A stretch of 64,000 nucleotides of DNA from Candidatus Phytoplasma tritici (GCF_000495255.1 NZ_AVAO01000003.1:248001-312000), one strand, 5' to 3'; positions 32,271 to 43,106 are shown, numbered from the stretch's first letter. Numbers and translations are program-made. The notes: generated by a model not told the origin, from the sequence alone.

Positions 32271-32387
32271 TTATCCTTGTCTTTGATTATGTCTACGATT
32301 TTTTTTATTGATAACATAAATGCGTCCTTTACGACGAACAATAATATCATCTTCACTGCGTTTTTTAACTGAAGCTCTAACTTTCAT
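32271..32387 (-). CDS. rpmJ: 50S ribosomal protein L36
   Basis: 38 residues from ATG at 32387: [20 protein letters not shown] and on to RRHNQRQG. The usual zinc-binding Cys and one His of C+ L36 proteins are missing (no Cys at all), so it is the zinc-free form. It sits in its normal place between infA and rpsM. Confidence 0.95.
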
Positions 32388-32399
32388 AATCTTTTCTCC

Positions 32400-32636
32400 T
32401 TACTTAAAACGATAAGTGATTCGTGCTCGTTTAGGGTCGTATGGTGATAATTCAATTCTTACTTTATCACCAGGTAAAATGCGTATGTTGTTGATACGTA
32501 TTTTACCAGAAACATAAGCAATAATCGTTTTTTTATTTGGAAGCTCTACTTTAAATTTATCATTTGATAATAATTCAACAACTTTAGCTTCGATTTCAAT
32601 TTTGGATTCAGTTTCGTTTAAATTGTTTTTTGACAT
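32400..32636 (-). CDS. infA: translation initiation factor IF-1
   Basis: 78 residues, one S1-like OB fold. [20 protein letters not shown], then [20 protein letters not shown] and RITYRFK match the family. The N-terminus is a few residues longer than in most bacteria ([11 protein letters not shown]). Confidence 0.97.
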   Translation of the reverse strand: MSKNNLNETESKIEIEAKVVELLSNDKFKVELPNKKTIIAYVSGKIRINNIRILPGDKVRIELSPYDPKRARITYRFK

Positions 32637-32713
32637 TCAAAATGATTCCTTTAATTTTTATTTCTGGGTTTGGGGGGGTGATTGTGATGTAATTTGGTAA
32701 AATGAAAAATATA

Positions 32714-33457
32714 TTATGCAAGTATTTCATATCCTGTAGGAGTTACTAAAACTGTGTGTTCAAAATGAGCACTTAGACTTTTATCTATGGTAACTACAGT
32801 CCAATTATCTTGCAAAATAGCAATTTCGGGATTTCCTAAAGTAAGTATGGGTTCCACACAAAAAGTCATTCCTGGTTGCAGTATTTCGCCTTCGTGGGGT
32901 TTGCCAAAATTAGGAATATAGGGTTCTTCGTGTAAAGATTTACCAATACCATGTCCGGTAAATTCTTCTACGATGCCTAAATTATTTTTTTTAGCAAAAA
33001 GTTCAATGGCATGAGAAATATCAGAAAAATGATTTTGGGGTTTAATTTGCAAAAGACCTTGTAATAAGGCTTTTTGAGTAAATGCAAGCAAGTTTTGAGT
33101 AGTTTGGCAAAGAGTTCCTACAGCATAAGAATAAGCACAATCAACATAATAACCTTGATAGTTAATTCCTAAATCCAAGGTAATGATATCACCTTGTTTA
33201 AGGATGGTTTTTTTGGAAGGGATGCCGTGAACTACCACTTCATTAACTGAAGCACAAATATGTTTGGGAAAGTCATTGTAACCTTTAAAGGCAGAAATGA
33301 CACCTTTTTTTTGATAAAAATTCTTAGCTAATAAATCTAGATCAAAAGTTGACATTCCTGGAATAATAAAGGAAGCAAGTAATCTGTGGGCTTCGTTAAT
33401 GATTTTTCCTGCTTGTTTCATGATAGCAATTTCATGAGTAGTTTTAATGGAAATCAT
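32714..33457 (-). CDS. map: methionine aminopeptidase, type I
   Basis: 247 residues. It removes the initiator Met. Metal ligands of the M24A family are visible: Asp in ITLDLGINYQGYYVDCAYS (two), His in FTGHGIGKSLHEEP, Glu in CVEPILTLG and Glu in HFEHTVLVT. There is no N-terminal zinc-finger extension. The ATG overlaps the adk stop by four bases. Confidence 0.97.
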   Translation of the reverse strand: MISIKTTHEIAIMKQAGKIINEAHRLLASFIIPGMSTFDLDLLAKNFYQKKGVISAFKGYNDFPKHICASVNEVVVHGIPSKKTILKQGDIITLDLGINYQGYYVDCAYSYAVGTLCQTTQNLLAFTQKALLQGLLQIKPQNHFSDISHAIELFAKKNNLGIVEEFTGHGIGKSLHEEPYIPNFGKPHEGEILQPGMTFCVEPILTLGNPEIAILQDNWTVVTIDKSLSAHFEHTVLVTPTGYEILA

Positions 33458-34107
33458 TTGCGGTCTGTTTCTAAAACTTCTAAAATCATTTTAGTAACCT
33501 GGTCGATGTTTTGCATACCATCTACTTCAAAAAGTTGGTTTTGTGCGCGATAATATTGCACTAATGGAAATGTTTCTTTATTAAACACTTTGATGCGTTT
33601 AAGGAAAGTTTCTGGTTTATCATCTTCTCTTTGAATTAAGGTTTTTTGGTCTTTATCACAAATGCCTGTAATTTTGGGAGGAATGTTTTCGATGTGATAA
33701 ACCTTGCCACATTTGGGACAAATTCTGCGTCCTACAATTCTTTTCATTAAATCTTGGGTGCCAGCGTTAAAATAGATGACCTTAGTTAAAAATAAATGAG
33801 AGTTTTTAAAAAAATCATCCAAAAAACGAGCTTGAAAAACATTACGGGGGAAACCGTCTAATAAAAAATCTTTAGTAGAGATGTCCTTAGATAAGTAATC
33901 AGCTATCATTTGGTTAGTGATATCGTCAGGAACTAAAAGTCCTTGAGCAATAAATTTTTTACTTAAAATGCCTAATTTAGTATTTTCTTTAAAATTTTTA
34001 CGAAAAATATCGCCTGTTGAAATATGGTTGATTTTTAAAATATCTGATAAAACAGAAGCTTGAGTCCCTTTACCAATTCCGGGTGGTCCTAATAATATTA
34101 GTATCAT
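33454..34107 (-). CDS. adk: adenylate kinase
   Basis: 217 residues, long-lid form. P-loop GPPGIGKGTQ (about 6-15), DGFPRN (about 83-88) and the lid with CPKC, a later Cys and an Asp (CxxC...CxxD), the zinc-binding set known from Gram-positive enzymes. Encoded between secY and map, as in many Firmicutes. Confidence 0.98.
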   Translation of the reverse strand: MILILLGPPGIGKGTQASVLSDILKINHISTGDIFRKNFKENTKLGILSKKFIAQGLLVPDDITNQMIADYLSKDISTKDFLLDGFPRNVFQARFLDDFFKNSHLFLTKVIYFNAGTQDLMKRIVGRRICPKCGKVYHIENIPPKITGICDKDQKTLIQREDDKPETFLKRIKVFNKETFPLVQYYRAQNQLFEVDGMQNIDQVTKMILEVLETDRK

Positions 34108-34125
34108 GTTGTCTTGTTTACTTAA

Positions 34126-35367
34126 TTAAAATAATTTTTGATATTCTTTTTTGTTGGCAGTAGCTTTGATGCGTTGGATAGTTTCAAGGGCTACACTAAC
34201 AATAATAAGCAAACTGGTTCCTCCTAATTTCATATCTTTCAAACTTAAAAAATGTTCCATAAGAATAGGTGTTACAACAAGAGCAACAATAAAAACAGTT
34301 CCTAAAACGGTGATTTTAAATAAGGCATTAGCTAAATAACGAGTAGTTTGTTCACCTGGTCTTAAACCTGCAATATATGCATCTTGTTTAGATAAATGTT
34401 CTGAAATATCTTCAGGATTGACATTCATAAAAGCAGAAAAGAAAGAAAGAACAATCACTAACAAGACTAAAAATCCTATAGCAAAAAAATTAATTTGGTT
34501 ATTAAAAGAATTGGTGTTGGTAAAAAAATTTACATACATAGTCAATTTGTCATTCCCAATAACTCCTGCTAACATCTGGAAAGGTTGCAATAAAGCAAAT
34601 GCCAAAATAACTGGCATAACTCCTGCACTATTAATTTTTAATGGAATGTAGCTTTTGCCTTGCGCTTGATTGCGCGCATAATTGATAGGTATTTTTAAAG
34701 ATGTTATTTGCAAAACTACAGTAAAAATTAAAAATAAAAGAAGCAAAAGAACAATACATGCAAAATTAAAAGTTTTTAAAGTTAAAAAATTATTTTGAGA
34801 TAAATATGATTTGTTCAAATTTGCAAATAGATTAATTAGGCTGTGGCTCATCGAAACAACAATTAAAATAGAAGTCCCATTTCCAATACCTTTGGAATTG
34901 ATAAGGTCAGCAAACCAAATTAAAATAGCAACTCCTGCAGTAGCAATTAAAGCTAACAAAAACAGTTGGATTGCACTTATTGATGTGACTAAAAGTTTTG
35001 AATAACTGTTCAAAAAAGCAAAAGATTGCCCAAAAGCAAACAATAAGGCAAGACTACGTGTTAAAAGATTAAGTTTGCGTTTTCCCATTTGTCCTTGGTC
35101 TTTCCATTCGCGACAAATAGGAAGGAGCTTTTGCAAAAATTGCACTACAATGGAAGCAGTAATATAAGGAGTTATTCCCAATCCCAAAAGAGTACCAGCA
35201 TTTATGGAAAAAACCCCAAAAAGTTTTGACAAATCAAGAGATTTAGAATTAATAAAAGGAAGAGGCCAAGAAGTTCCTAAACAAACAATAGAAATAATAA
35301 ATAAGGTAAAAAATATTTGAAACATTAATTTACGATTGCCTAAAACTAATTTTAATTGACGTTTCAT
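34126..35367 (-). CDS. secY: protein translocase subunit SecY
   Basis: 413 residues with about ten membrane helices; it forms the protein-conducting channel. The family signature GITPYITASIVVQFLQ lies at about 65-80, and the cytoplasmic loop with AYIAGLRPGEQTTRYLAN near 325-342 is the SecA/ribosome contact. In phytoplasmas this is the route for secreted effectors, and the gene is widely used for strain typing. Separated from rplO by two bases. Confidence 0.98.
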   Translation of the reverse strand: MKRQLKLVLGNRKLMFQIFFTLFIISIVCLGTSWPLPFINSKSLDLSKLFGVFSINAGTLLGLGITPYITASIVVQFLQKLLPICREWKDQGQMGKRKLNLLTRSLALLFAFGQSFAFLNSYSKLLVTSISAIQLFLLALIATAGVAILIWFADLINSKGIGNGTSILIVVSMSHSLINLFANLNKSYLSQNNFLTLKTFNFACIVLLLLLFLIFTVVLQITSLKIPINYARNQAQGKSYIPLKINSAGVMPVILAFALLQPFQMLAGVIGNDKLTMYVNFFTNTNSFNNQINFFAIGFLVLLVIVLSFFSAFMNVNPEDISEHLSKQDAYIAGLRPGEQTTRYLANALFKITVLGTVFIVALVVTPILMEHFLSLKDMKLGGTSLLIIVSVALETIQRIKATANKKEYQKLF

Positions 35368-35369
35368 TT

Positions 35370-35810
35370 TTAAATTACCTCTATATTTCCACCAACTGCT
35401 AAAATGGCTGCTTGAGCTTGTTTGGAGAATTTTGAAGCTTTTACGAATAATTTTTTAGTGAGAGTTCCTTGCGACAAAACTTTAATACCACATAATTGGT
35501 CTTTAATTATTTTTTTTTCTAACAATAATTGAGGAGTAACAACGGTATCTTGAGGAAAAGTTTCTTCTAGAGTTTTAAGGTTAAGAAGAGCGTATCTTTT
35601 TTGGGAAAAATTATGAAATCCCCTTTTAGGAATTCTTTGAAAAAAAGGAATTTGTCCGCCTTCAAAGCCGGGACGCAAAGTTTTTCCTGAACGTGCTAAT
35701 TGTCCTTTGTGACCTTTACCAGCAGTTTTACCAGTACCGCTACCAGGTCCACGTCCTAAACGTTTAGTGGATTTGCGAGCATTAGTAACTGGTTTTAGTG
35801 TGTGTAACAT
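35370..35810 (-). CDS. rplO: 50S ribosomal protein L15
   Basis: 146 residues. KRLGRGPGSGTGKTAGKGHK and the FEGGQIPFFQRIPKRGF stretch are typical. The start ATG shares one base with the rpmD stop. Confidence 0.98.
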   Translation of the reverse strand: MLHTLKPVTNARKSTKRLGRGPGSGTGKTAGKGHKGQLARSGKTLRPGFEGGQIPFFQRIPKRGFHNFSQKRYALLNLKTLEETFPQDTVVTPQLLLEKKIIKDQLCGIKVLSQGTLTKKLFVKASKFSKQAQAAILAVGGNIEVI

Positions 35811-36007
35811 TATTTTTGCTCCTTTGTATCAGAAACTTTTTCAACTACAACAAGATGACTGATGGTTTTAATCATTCCATGGATGGCTGGAGTATCATCT
35901 TTAATAACTTGATTGTTAATTTTTTTTAAACCTAGGCAGTGAGCGGTTTTAATTTGATTAACACGACAAGAAATAAGACTTTTGGTAAGAGTAATTTTTA
36001 ATTTCAT
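35810..36007 (-). CDS. rpmD: 50S ribosomal protein L30
   Basis: 65 residues: [20 protein letters not shown], then the GL-KK-NN pattern and a variable C-terminus. The ATG overlaps the rpsE stop by four bases. Confidence 0.95.
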   Translation of the reverse strand: MKLKITLTKSLISCRVNQIKTAHCLGLKKINNQVIKDDTPAIHGMIKTISHLVVVEKVSDTKEQK

Positions 36008-36522
36008 TGTTCTTTTTTCGCTAAAGTAATGCCTCTTAATTTAGCTACTTCTTCTTTGGTGCGTAAACTTTGTAATCCATCCATTACTGCCCTTATTACG
36101 TTAATAGAAGTTCGTGAACCAAAAGTTTTAGTAAGAACATCATTAATGCCTACCAATTCTAAAATAGTTCTAGCAGCTTTTCCTCCAGCAACAATTCCGG
36201 TTCCTTTGGAAGCTGGTTTTAAAAAAAACTTAGATGCTCCAAAACGTCCAATAGTGTCATGAGGAATAGTAGTTCCTGTAATAGGAATACGAACTAATTG
36301 TTTTTTGGCTTTTTCTAAAGCTTTTTTAATAGCTTCTACAATTACTTTAGCTTTAGCGGTGGCGAAACCAATTTGCCCTTTTTTATCGCCAACAACTACC
36401 AAAGCAGAAAAACGAAAACGAGCGCCACCTTTAACTACTTTAGTAATACGATTAATTTTAACAACTTTTTCTTCTAAAAGAGGGGCTTTTTTAATAAGGT
36501 CTTTCTTCTTTATTGCTTTCAT
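36004..36522 (-). CDS. rpsE: 30S ribosomal protein S5
   Basis: 172 residues from the ATG at 36522, which has AAGGAG nine bases upstream; an earlier in-frame ATG at 36564 lies inside rplR and has no such site. The family core is [20 protein letters not shown] and [20 protein letters not shown]. It helps hold decoding accuracy in the 30S body. Confidence 0.97.
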   Translation of the reverse strand: MKAIKKKDLIKKAPLLEEKVVKINRITKVVKGGARFRFSALVVVGDKKGQIGFATAKAKVIVEAIKKALEKAKKQLVRIPITGTTIPHDTIGRFGASKFFLKPASKGTGIVAGGKAARTILELVGINDVLTKTFGSRTSINVIRAVMDGLQSLRTKEEVAKLRGITLAKKEQ

Positions 36523-36536
36523 TTTGCTTTTCTCCT

Positions 36537-36890
36537 TTAAAACTGTAAGCCTGATTTGCGACAAGCATCAGCTAAGGCTTTGATTTTGCCGTGATACAAA
36601 TACCCTGATCTATCAAAAACAACGTTTTTAATGCCTTGGGATAAGGCTTTTTTAGCGATAAGAGATCCTACTGCTTCAGCGGCTTTGATGTTGGATCCAA
36701 AAACATTGGCTTCTTTACTATTAGCGCTGCATAGAGTTGTTTGTTGGGTATCATCAATTATTTGCACATAAAGAAATTTATTAGATCTAAAAACATTTAA
36801 ACGTGGTCTTTGTGATGTGCCTGAAACAATTTTTCTAAGGCGAAGATGACGTTTTTTACGAAACACGTTAGAGGATTGTTTGGTTATCAT
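36537..36890 (-). CDS. rplR: 50S ribosomal protein L18
   Basis: 117 residues. [20 protein letters not shown] and [20 protein letters not shown] are the family marks; it binds 5S rRNA. It lies between rplF and rpsE. Confidence 0.97.
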   Translation of the reverse strand: MITKQSSNVFRKKRHLRLRKIVSGTSQRPRLNVFRSNKFLYVQIIDDTQQTTLCSANSKEANVFGSNIKAAEAVGSLIAKKALSQGIKNVVFDRSGYLYHGKIKALADACRKSGLQF

Positions 36891-36899
36891 AACTTATTT

Positions 36900-37454
36900 T
36901 TAGTCCTTTCTTGTTTTTTTAGCGCTTTTCCCAGCTTTTTGTCTAACATATTGTCCTACGTAACGGATTCCTTTACCTTTGTAAGGTTCTGGTTTACGTA
37001 GTTTTACGTTTTTGGCAGCAAATTCGCCGACAAGTTGTTTGTCAATTCCTTTGATAACAATTTCTGTGTTTTGGTTAACTACCACTTCTAGATTATCAGG
37101 AATGGAAACACTTACAGGATGAGAAAAACCCAAAGATAAAATTAGTTGTTTATCTTTAATTTGAGCACGATAAGCTAACCCTATAATTTTTAGGGTTTTT
37201 TGAAATCCTTTGCTTACACCTTCTACCATATTGGAAAGTAAAGCTCTGGTGGTACCGTGAATTTTTTTCATAAAAATTTCATCATTAGGGCGTTTGACTG
37301 TGATGAATTTGTTTTCGTTAGTGATTGTTAATCTGTAATTGAATTGATATTCTAATTTGCCTTTAGGGCCTTCAACTGAGATAAAATTTTTATCTTTGAT
37401 ATCAACTTTAACTGCATTAGGGACTTCAATTGCTTTGTTTCCTACGCGTGACAT
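36900..37454 (-). CDS. rplF: 50S ribosomal protein L6
   Basis: 184 residues, two similar domains. [12 protein letters not shown] starts it and the C-terminal [20 protein letters not shown] is the signature. A short basic tail ends it. Confidence 0.98.
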   Translation of the reverse strand: MSRVGNKAIEVPNAVKVDIKDKNFISVEGPKGKLEYQFNYRLTITNENKFITVKRPNDEIFMKKIHGTTRALLSNMVEGVSKGFQKTLKIIGLAYRAQIKDKQLILSLGFSHPVSVSIPDNLEVVVNQNTEIVIKGIDKQLVGEFAAKNVKLRKPEPYKGKGIRYVGQYVRQKAGKSAKKTRKD

Positions 37455-37500
37455 AATTTTCTTCTTTATCTCCTTTAACTACTTTTGATTTGGCAATTAA

Positions 37501-37893
37501 TTACCAAATATAAGCTAAAACTTCGCCACCAACTTGAGAAAGGCGAGCTTGAGCGTCTGTTAGAATTCCTTTAGAAGTAGAAACCAAAGCAACTCCTAAA
37601 CCATTAAGCACTTTAGGAATTTGTTCTGCTGATGCATAAACTCTAAGTCCTGGTTTGGAAACTCTTTTTAAACCTTTAATAACTCTTTCTTTATTGGGAG
37701 CATATTTCAAACTAATAATTATTTCACGAGATGACTGAGGTAGATAAAAATCTTTAATAAAACCTTCTTTTTTTAAAACTGCTAAAATTTCTAATTTTAA
37801 CTTAGAAGCAGGTACTAACACTTTTAAATGTGACATTTGATTGGCATTACGAATGCGTGTCAGCATATCTGCAATAGGGTCTGTCATAACCAT
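37501..37893 (-). CDS. rpsH: 30S ribosomal protein S8
   Basis: 130 residues. [20 protein letters not shown] and [20 protein letters not shown] mark the family. AGGAGG seven bases before the first ATG (37893) favours that start over the ATG two codons later. Confidence 0.98.
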   Translation of the reverse strand: MVMTDPIADMLTRIRNANQMSHLKVLVPASKLKLEILAVLKKEGFIKDFYLPQSSREIIISLKYAPNKERVIKGLKRVSKPGLRVYASAEQIPKVLNGLGVALVSTSKGILTDAQARLSQVGGEVLAYIW

Positions 37894-37914
37894 GTTTGAG
37901 CCTCCTTTTTACAT

Positions 37915-38184
37915 TTACCAACTAGTTTTTCTGACTCCAGGTAATTTACCTTGATGAGCTAACTGCCTAAAATTAATGCGGGAAATACCGAATTTACGAA
38001 TGTATCCGCGTGGTCTTCCATCAATAGAATCTCTGTTTTTTAAACGTACAGGTGATGCTTTGGCAGGAATTTGAGACAATCCAACGTAGTCAGCTTTTTT
38101 TTTAAATTCTAAGCGTAGTTTTGCATATTTTAAAACTAGCTCTCTTTGTTTTTGATCTTTTACGATTTTAGATTTTTTAGCCAT
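37915..38184 (-). CDS. rpsN: 30S ribosomal protein S14 (zinc-free form)
   Basis: 89 residues with no Cys, so it is the longer C-minus form, not the 61-residue zinc form often found in this spot of Firmicutes. [20 protein letters not shown] and [11 protein letters not shown] are diagnostic. Confidence 0.97.
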   Translation of the reverse strand: MAKKSKIVKDQKQRELVLKYAKLRLEFKKKADYVGLSQIPAKASPVRLKNRDSIDGRPRGYIRKFGISRINFRQLAHQGKLPGVRKTSW

Positions 38185-38198
38185 AAGTAATAGTTCCT

Positions 38199-38744
38199 TT
38201 AATTTTTAAACGGCATACCATAAAGCTCTAAAAGCTTTTTGGCTTGAGTGTTATTTTTAGCAGTGGTTACGATAATAATATCCATGCCACGAATTTTTTT
38301 AACTTTGTCGATATTAATTTCTGGGAAAACGATTTGTTCTTTTAATCCCAGAGCGTAATTACCTCTGCCGTCAAAAGATTTGCCAGAAATGCCTCTAAAA
38401 TCTCTTACGCGGGGTAAAACCAAACGAGTTAGTTTGTATAAAAACGCTTCTTTTCGGGCTCCTCTTAAAGTTACTTTAGCTCCAATTGGCATGCCTTCAC
38501 GTAATTTGAAATTAGAAATAGCTTTTTTAGCTTTAGTGATAACAGGGCTTTGTCCGCTTAATAATTTTAATTCTTCTACTACATCATCCAAAACTTTAAC
38601 ATTAAAAATAGCATCGCCTACGCCCATATTGATGACAACTTTATCTACTTTTGGGACTTGCATAACAGATTTATAATTAAAAATTTCCATTAAGGTGGCA
38701 GTGATTTTGGAATAGTCTAGAGTATTTTCTTTTTTCATTGACAT
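38199..38744 (-). CDS. rplE: 50S ribosomal protein L5
   Basis: 181 residues. Family marks: [46 protein letters not shown] and [12 protein letters not shown]. It binds 5S rRNA and contacts P-site tRNA. GGAGG lies upstream; ATGs at 38744 and two codons later are both possible. Confidence 0.98.
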   Translation of the reverse strand: MSMKKENTLDYSKITATLMEIFNYKSVMQVPKVDKVVINMGVGDAIFNVKVLDDVVEELKLLSGQSPVITKAKKAISNFKLREGMPIGAKVTLRGARKEAFLYKLTRLVLPRVRDFRGISGKSFDGRGNYALGLKEQIVFPEINIDKVKKIRGMDIIIVTTAKNNTQAKKLLELYGMPFKN

Positions 38745-38759
38745 TAATGCAAAGCCTCC

Positions 38760-39107
38760 TTATTTTTTTTCGTCTAATGTTTGATTTGATTTTTTAGCAT
38801 AACGAACTTTTTTACCTGATTGTATGCGAATTCCTACTTTAGTGGGAGTTTGTGTTTGGGGGTCAACTAAAGCTACATTAGAAACATGAATGGGAGCTTC
38901 TTGTTTAACGATTGTGCCCTTTTCTTCGTTTTGAGAAGGATGTTGGTGTTTGATTTTGATATTGACACCTTCAACAATAATTTTTTGAGTTTTGGCAAAA
39001 ACTTTTAATACTTTGCCTGTTTTAGTTATTTTTTTACCTGATTCGTCTATTACAAAACGATCTTTGCCAGCTAAAATAGCTACTGTTTCTCCTACTTTAA
39101 TACGCAT
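38760..39107 (-). CDS. rplX: 50S ribosomal protein L24
   Basis: 115 residues. A KOW-type start (MRIKVGETVAILAGKDR...GKVLKVFAKTQK) and VEGVNIKIKHQHPSQ then VSNVALVDP identify it. It is an early assembly protein of the 50S subunit. Confidence 0.97.
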   Translation of the reverse strand: MRIKVGETVAILAGKDRFVIDESGKKITKTGKVLKVFAKTQKIIVEGVNIKIKHQHPSQNEEKGTIVKQEAPIHVSNVALVDPQTQTPTKVGIRIQSGKKVRYAKKSNQTLDEKK

Positions 39108-39121
39108 TAAGTTGTCCCTCC

Positions 39122-39484
39122 TTACAAAACTAATTGGGCTAAAGAAACTATTTTGGAAAATTTCTTATCACTCAATTCTCTAACTACTGGACCAAAAATA
39201 CGGCTGCCAATAATATTTAAATCTTCTTTTAAAATTACTACAGCATTGTCGTCAAATTTAATGTAAGAGCCGTTTTTACGTCTTAGACCTTTTTTGGTAC
39301 GTACAATTACAGCTTTTAGAACGTCATGTTTTTTAATTGTACCAGAACCTGATTTAACAGTTACTACCACAATATCTCCGATATTTACATGAGTACGACG
39401 AGTACCTCCTAAAATACCAATAATTAAAACTTCTTTAGCACCGCTATTATCAGCTACGACTAAACGACTTTCTCGTTGAATCAT
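39122..39484 (-). CDS. rplN: 50S ribosomal protein L14
   Basis: 120 residues. [20 protein letters not shown] and [20 protein letters not shown] are the expected ends, with normal length. Confidence 0.98.
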   Translation of the reverse strand: MIQRESRLVVADNSGAKEVLIIGILGGTRRTHVNIGDIVVVTVKSGSGTIKKHDVLKAVIVRTKKGLRRKNGSYIKFDDNAVVILKEDLNIIGSRIFGPVVRELSDKKFSKIVSLAQLVL

Positions 39485-39496
39485 CTCAAAATCTCC

Positions 39497-39760
39497 TTAC
39501 TTTGCATTCTTTGAATGGGAAATAATTTTGAATAATCGAAATCTTTTAGTTTTAGAAAGAGGTCTTGTTTCCATAAAATTAACTAAATCGCCTGGTTTGG
39601 CTTCTTGATTTTCATCATGGACATGGAATTTTTTCGATTGTTTCACTCTTTTACCATATAAAGGGTCTTTTTTGTAAATATCAACAATAACAGTAATTGT
39701 TTTATCCATTTTATCTGAAACTACTTTACCTACGAAAGTTTTTCTAAAATTACGTTGCAT
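39497..39760 (-). CDS. rpsQ: 30S ribosomal protein S17
   Basis: 87 residues. [17 protein letters not shown] and the [15 protein letters not shown] stretch are typical. Its ATG shares one base with the rpmC stop. Confidence 0.97.
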   Translation of the reverse strand: MQRNFRKTFVGKVVSDKMDKTITVIVDIYKKDPLYGKRVKQSKKFHVHDENQEAKPGDLVNFMETRPLSKTKRFRLFKIISHSKNAK

Positions 39761-40083
39761 TATTGTTGTTCCTCCTTGATAGTTTCCGCAATATCATCTA
39801 AATTAGGGGTAGTTGGTTGTGGGTTTATGGTTGGTTTTGCTAAAACAGGTTTGGCAGTGGAAGTGACAAAAGTTGGGGTAGAGTCTGTTTGTGCTTGATT
39901 GCTTTTTTTGGTTAGGATGGTTTTGATGCGAGCAATGGTTTTTTTAAGCTTTTTGATTTTGGAAGTATTAGTTAGTTTTCCTAAAGCTAATTGAAAACGC
40001 AAATCAAACAGTTCTTGCTTTAATTTGTCTACTTTATTTTCTAATTCTTCTGGATTCAATTTTAAAATTTCTTGATTTTTCAT
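39760..40083 (-). CDS. rpmC: 50S ribosomal protein L29 with C-terminal extension
   Basis: 107 residues; most L29 proteins have about 65. The first 60 or so are normal ([20 protein letters not shown], then [20 protein letters not shown] and ARIKTIL). The remaining 40 or more are rich in Thr, Pro, Ala and Gln and end [11 protein letters not shown]; they look disordered. The extension runs to the start of rpsQ. L29 sits near the exit tunnel, so a tail could reach factors there, but no role can be stated. Confidence 0.95.
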   Translation of the reverse strand: MKNQEILKLNPEELENKVDKLKQELFDLRFQLALGKLTNTSKIKKLKKTIARIKTILTKKSNQAQTDSTPTFVTSTAKPVLAKPTINPQPTTPNLDDIAETIKEEQQ

Positions 40084-40502
40084 ATTTCAACACCTTTTTT
40101 AACGATTTTAGTTTTAATCGGTAGTTTGTGAGACGCCAGTCTTAAAGCTTCCGTTTCTACTTTGGAAGAATTAGTGGTATCTTTAACTTCGAACAAAACT
40201 TTACCTGTTTTTACCACAGCTACCCATTCTTCAGGAGAACCTTTACCAGAACCCATTCTTACTTCTAAAGGTTTTTTGGTTAAGGATAGATGCGGGAAAA
40301 TGTTGATCCACACTTTTCCTGTTCTTTTCATGTAACGTGTCATTGCAATACGAGCGGCTTCAATTTGTTTGTTAGTGATAAAAGAACCTTCTTTGGCAAC
40401 CAAAGCGTGGTTTCCGTTGGCAATAACATTTTTACCTTTAGATTTTCCTTCAAAACTAACGCGGTGAGGACGACGATATTTAGTTCTTTTTGGCATTAAC
40501 AT
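40080..40502 (-). CDS. rplP: 50S ribosomal protein L16
   Basis: 140 residues. [20 protein letters not shown] and the [20 protein letters not shown] stretch are diagnostic. It overlaps the rpsC 3' end by 23 bases and the rpmC start by four. Confidence 0.98.
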   Translation of the reverse strand: MLMPKRTKYRRPHRVSFEGKSKGKNVIANGNHALVAKEGSFITNKQIEAARIAMTRYMKRTGKVWINIFPHLSLTKKPLEVRMGSGKGSPEEWVAVVKTGKVLFEVKDTTNSSKVETEALRLASHKLPIKTKIVKKGVEI

Positions 40503-41238
40503 GATTATTGTTGCCTCCTTTTAAATTGCGAGAACGTATATTAGGATTGTTAGAAGATTGGGAAGCAAACGGTTTTCTAGTGTCTAGAATGGTTTGTCCT
40601 GGTAAAACTTCACCGTGGAAAATCCATATTTTAATTCCTAAAACTCCATAATTAGTGTGAGCTTCAACAGCAGCGTAATCGATGTCTGCTCTTAGAGTGT
40701 GTAGAGGAACTCTGCCTTCAGCATGTCCTTCGCTTCGAGCTATTTCAGCACCACCCAAACGACCAGAAATTAAAGTTTTTACTCCTTTAGCACCTGCTTT
40801 TAGGGCTTTTTGGATTGCCATTTTTTGAACACGGCGGAAAAACATACGATTTTCTAGTTGTTCAGCCATATTTTGAGCAATTAATAAAGCGATTTTATCA
40901 GAGTTTTTAACTTCTAAAACGTTAAGATTAACATCTTTTTGGGTAAGCTCTTTTATTTTGGCAACTAATTTGTTGCGTGTATCGCCGTCTTTTCCAATAA
41001 TAACGCCTGGTTTAGCGGTGTGGACAGAAATAGTGATACTGTTTTTATTTTTTTCTTTTAGGCGTTCGATGTCAATTTGACTGATAGCGCTTTTTTTAGC
41101 AAAATTATTAATTAGTTTACGAATTAAAAAATCTTCTTTAATTAAATTAGGAATTTCTTTATCATTAACAAACCATTGAGATTCCCAAGTTCTAATAATG
41201 CCTAATCTTAAACCGTTAGGATTAGTTTTTTGACCCAC
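40480..41238 (-). CDS. rpsC: 30S ribosomal protein S3
   Basis: 252 residues. N-terminal [20 protein letters not shown], a KH domain with [16 protein letters not shown] and the C-terminal [20 protein letters not shown]. The tail is Asn-, Gly- and Lys-rich. It overlaps rplV by 17 bases. It is another usual phytoplasma typing gene, together with rplV. Confidence 0.98.
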   Translation of the reverse strand: MGQKTNPNGLRLGIIRTWESQWFVNDKEIPNLIKEDFLIRKLINNFAKKSAISQIDIERLKEKNKNSITISVHTAKPGVIIGKDGDTRNKLVAKIKELTQKDVNLNVLEVKNSDKIALLIAQNMAEQLENRMFFRRVQKMAIQKALKAGAKGVKTLISGRLGGAEIARSEGHAEGRVPLHTLRADIDYAAVEAHTNYGVLGIKIWIFHGEVLPGQTILDTRKPFASQSSNNPNIRSRNLKGGNNNHVNAKKN

Positions 41239-41611
41239 TTTGTTCTTCCTCCTTTGATGTTTGCAAGTTTGTGCTAGAAGTTATTACTAAAGTAATGTGG
41301 CTGGTTCTTTTTTTAATCATATCACCAGAACCTTTAGCTCTTGGAAACATACGTTTTAAACGCAAACCTTCGTTAACAAAAACTTCTTTAACATAAAGTT
41401 GTTCGCGGTTTAATTTTAAATTATTAACAGCATTGGAAACAGCACTGTTTAAAAGTTTTAAAATAACGGGAGCAGCTACTTTAGGGGTAAAAGTTAAAAT
41501 TGCTTGAGCTTGTGCAATATTTTTTCCTCGAATTAAATCAACAACTAAACGTGCTTTTCGAGGGGCGATTGAAACTTTTCTAGCAATCGCTTTGGCGTTT
41601 TTGGTTTCCAT
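41222..41611 (-). CDS. rplV: 50S ribosomal protein L22
   Basis: 129 residues. [20 protein letters not shown] and [20 protein letters not shown] mark it. The C-terminal 15 residues or so are Ser/Glu-rich beyond the usual end and overlap the rpsC start. Confidence 0.98.
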   Translation of the reverse strand: METKNAKAIARKVSIAPRKARLVVDLIRGKNIAQAQAILTFTPKVAAPVILKLLNSAVSNAVNNLKLNREQLYVKEVFVNEGLRLKRMFPRAKGSGDMIKKRTSHITLVITSSTNLQTSKEEEQSGSKN

Positions 41612-41631
41612 AGTTATTCCTTCCCATTATT

Positions 41632-41913
41632 TTATTTTTTTTGGATTTTTTTGTCTTTTTTATTGTGTCCGCGGTAAGTGCGTGTAGGGGAAAATTCACC
41701 TAACTTATGTCCTACCATGTTTTCTGTAATATAGACTGGAATGTGTTCGCGCCCGTTATAAACAGCGATTTTGTATCCTACAAAAATAGGTGTAATTGTA
41801 GAACTGCGTGACCAAGTTTGGATCACTTTTTTGTTTTTTAAGTTTTTTTGTTTTTCTATTTTTGCTAATAGATGGCTAGCAACAATAGGTCCTTTTTTAA
41901 CTGAACGTGGCAT
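41632..41913 (-). CDS. rpsS: 30S ribosomal protein S19
   Basis: 93 residues. [20 protein letters not shown], then the [20 protein letters not shown] and [14 protein letters not shown] stretches are typical. Confidence 0.98.
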   Translation of the reverse strand: MPRSVKKGPIVASHLLAKIEKQKNLKNKKVIQTWSRSSTITPIFVGYKIAVYNGREHIPVYITENMVGHKLGEFSPTRTYRGHNKKDKKIQKK

Positions 41914-41925
41914 ATTAACAACTCC

Positions 41926-42756
41926 TTATTTTGTACGACGTCTAATAATTAAAGTATTAGATGCTTTTTTACGATCACGAGTTTTGACCCCGCGAGCTTT
42001 TTTACCCCAAGGTGTCATTGGTGATTTGCGTCCAATAGGAGCTCTACCTTCACCACCGCCATGAGGGTGATCGTTCGGGTTCATAGCAGAACCTCTTACT
42101 GTTGGTCTTATACCTAAGAAACGTTTTTTTCCTGCTTTACCGTAATTAATTAGTTTGTAAGATTCGTTGCCGATCTCTCCGATAGTAGCACGACAAGTTC
42201 CAAGCAATTTGCGAACTTCGCCTGATTGAAGACGTAATAGTACGTATTTTTCTTCTCTACTAATAATTTGACAAGAAGAACCAGCACTACGAGCAATTTG
42301 TCCGCCTTTGCCTGGTTTTAATTCGATGTTATGAACGGTAGTTCCTACTGGAATATTCATTAAAGGAAGGCAATTGGCAACTTTAATATCTGTTTCTTTA
42401 CCAGAGACAATTTGCATTCCTACTGTAAGTCCTTTAGGAGCAAGAATGTATCTTTTTTCGCCGTCTATATAGTGAATTAAAGCGATGTTAGCACTACGGT
42501 TTGGATCGTATTCAATGGTAGCTACTTTGCCAACAATGTTATCTTTGTTTCTTTTAAAATCAATTAAACGGTATTTTCTTTTAACACCGCCACCGCGATG
42601 TCTTACTGTAATTTTACCTTGGTTGTTGCGTCCAGCTTGATCTTTATAAGATACCAATAAGCTTTTTTCAGGAGTTTGGGTGGTGATTTCTGAAAAAGCA
42701 GAAACACTCATATTACGACATCCATTTGTAGTAGGCTTATATTTTTTAATTTCCAT
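41926..42756 (-). CDS. rplB: 50S ribosomal protein L2
   Basis: 276 residues. The conserved end [20 protein letters not shown] with the His near the peptidyl-transferase centre is present, and [17 protein letters not shown] lies in the N-terminal domain. L2 is needed for subunit joining and peptide transfer. Confidence 0.98.
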   Translation of the reverse strand: MEIKKYKPTTNGCRNMSVSAFSEITTQTPEKSLLVSYKDQAGRNNQGKITVRHRGGGVKRKYRLIDFKRNKDNIVGKVATIEYDPNRSANIALIHYIDGEKRYILAPKGLTVGMQIVSGKETDIKVANCLPLMNIPVGTTVHNIELKPGKGGQIARSAGSSCQIISREEKYVLLRLQSGEVRKLLGTCRATIGEIGNESYKLINYGKAGKKRFLGIRPTVRGSAMNPNDHPHGGGEGRAPIGRKSPMTPWGKKARGVKTRDRKKASNTLIIRRRTK

Positions 42757-42815
42757 ATTTATTACCTGCCTTGTATTTTTTTAATCGTTAATTGTTGTTT
42801 TGTTTGGGTTTGAGT

Positions 42816-43106
42816 TTATTCGTTAGCAAGGATTTCGATTTTTTGTCCCGGAGCTACTTTACAAATAGCTTTTTTATAACCAGAAGTATAGCCTTCGAAT
42901 TTACCTTTTCTTTTGAATTGTGGTAAAACGTTACGAGTATTAACTGATAAAACTTTAACTTGGAAAATGCTTTCTAAAGCTTTTTTAATTTCTACTTTAT
43001 TAGTTGTTTTGGCAACTTTAAAGGTGTATTTATTTTGTCTTTCGATCAATTTATTAGTTAATTCAGTAATGATTGGTGCTTTAACTAAATCATAGTATTT
43101 ATTCAT
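42816..43106 (-). CDS. rplW: 50S ribosomal protein L23
   Basis: 96 residues. VKAPIITELTNKLIERQNKY and KVEIKKALESIFQVKVLSVN identify it. It sits at the tunnel exit and is the docking site of trigger factor and SRP. It shares one base with rplD. Confidence 0.97.
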   Translation of the reverse strand: MNKYYDLVKAPIITELTNKLIERQNKYTFKVAKTTNKVEIKKALESIFQVKVLSVNTRNVLPQFKRKGKFEGYTSGYKKAICKVAPGQKIEILANE

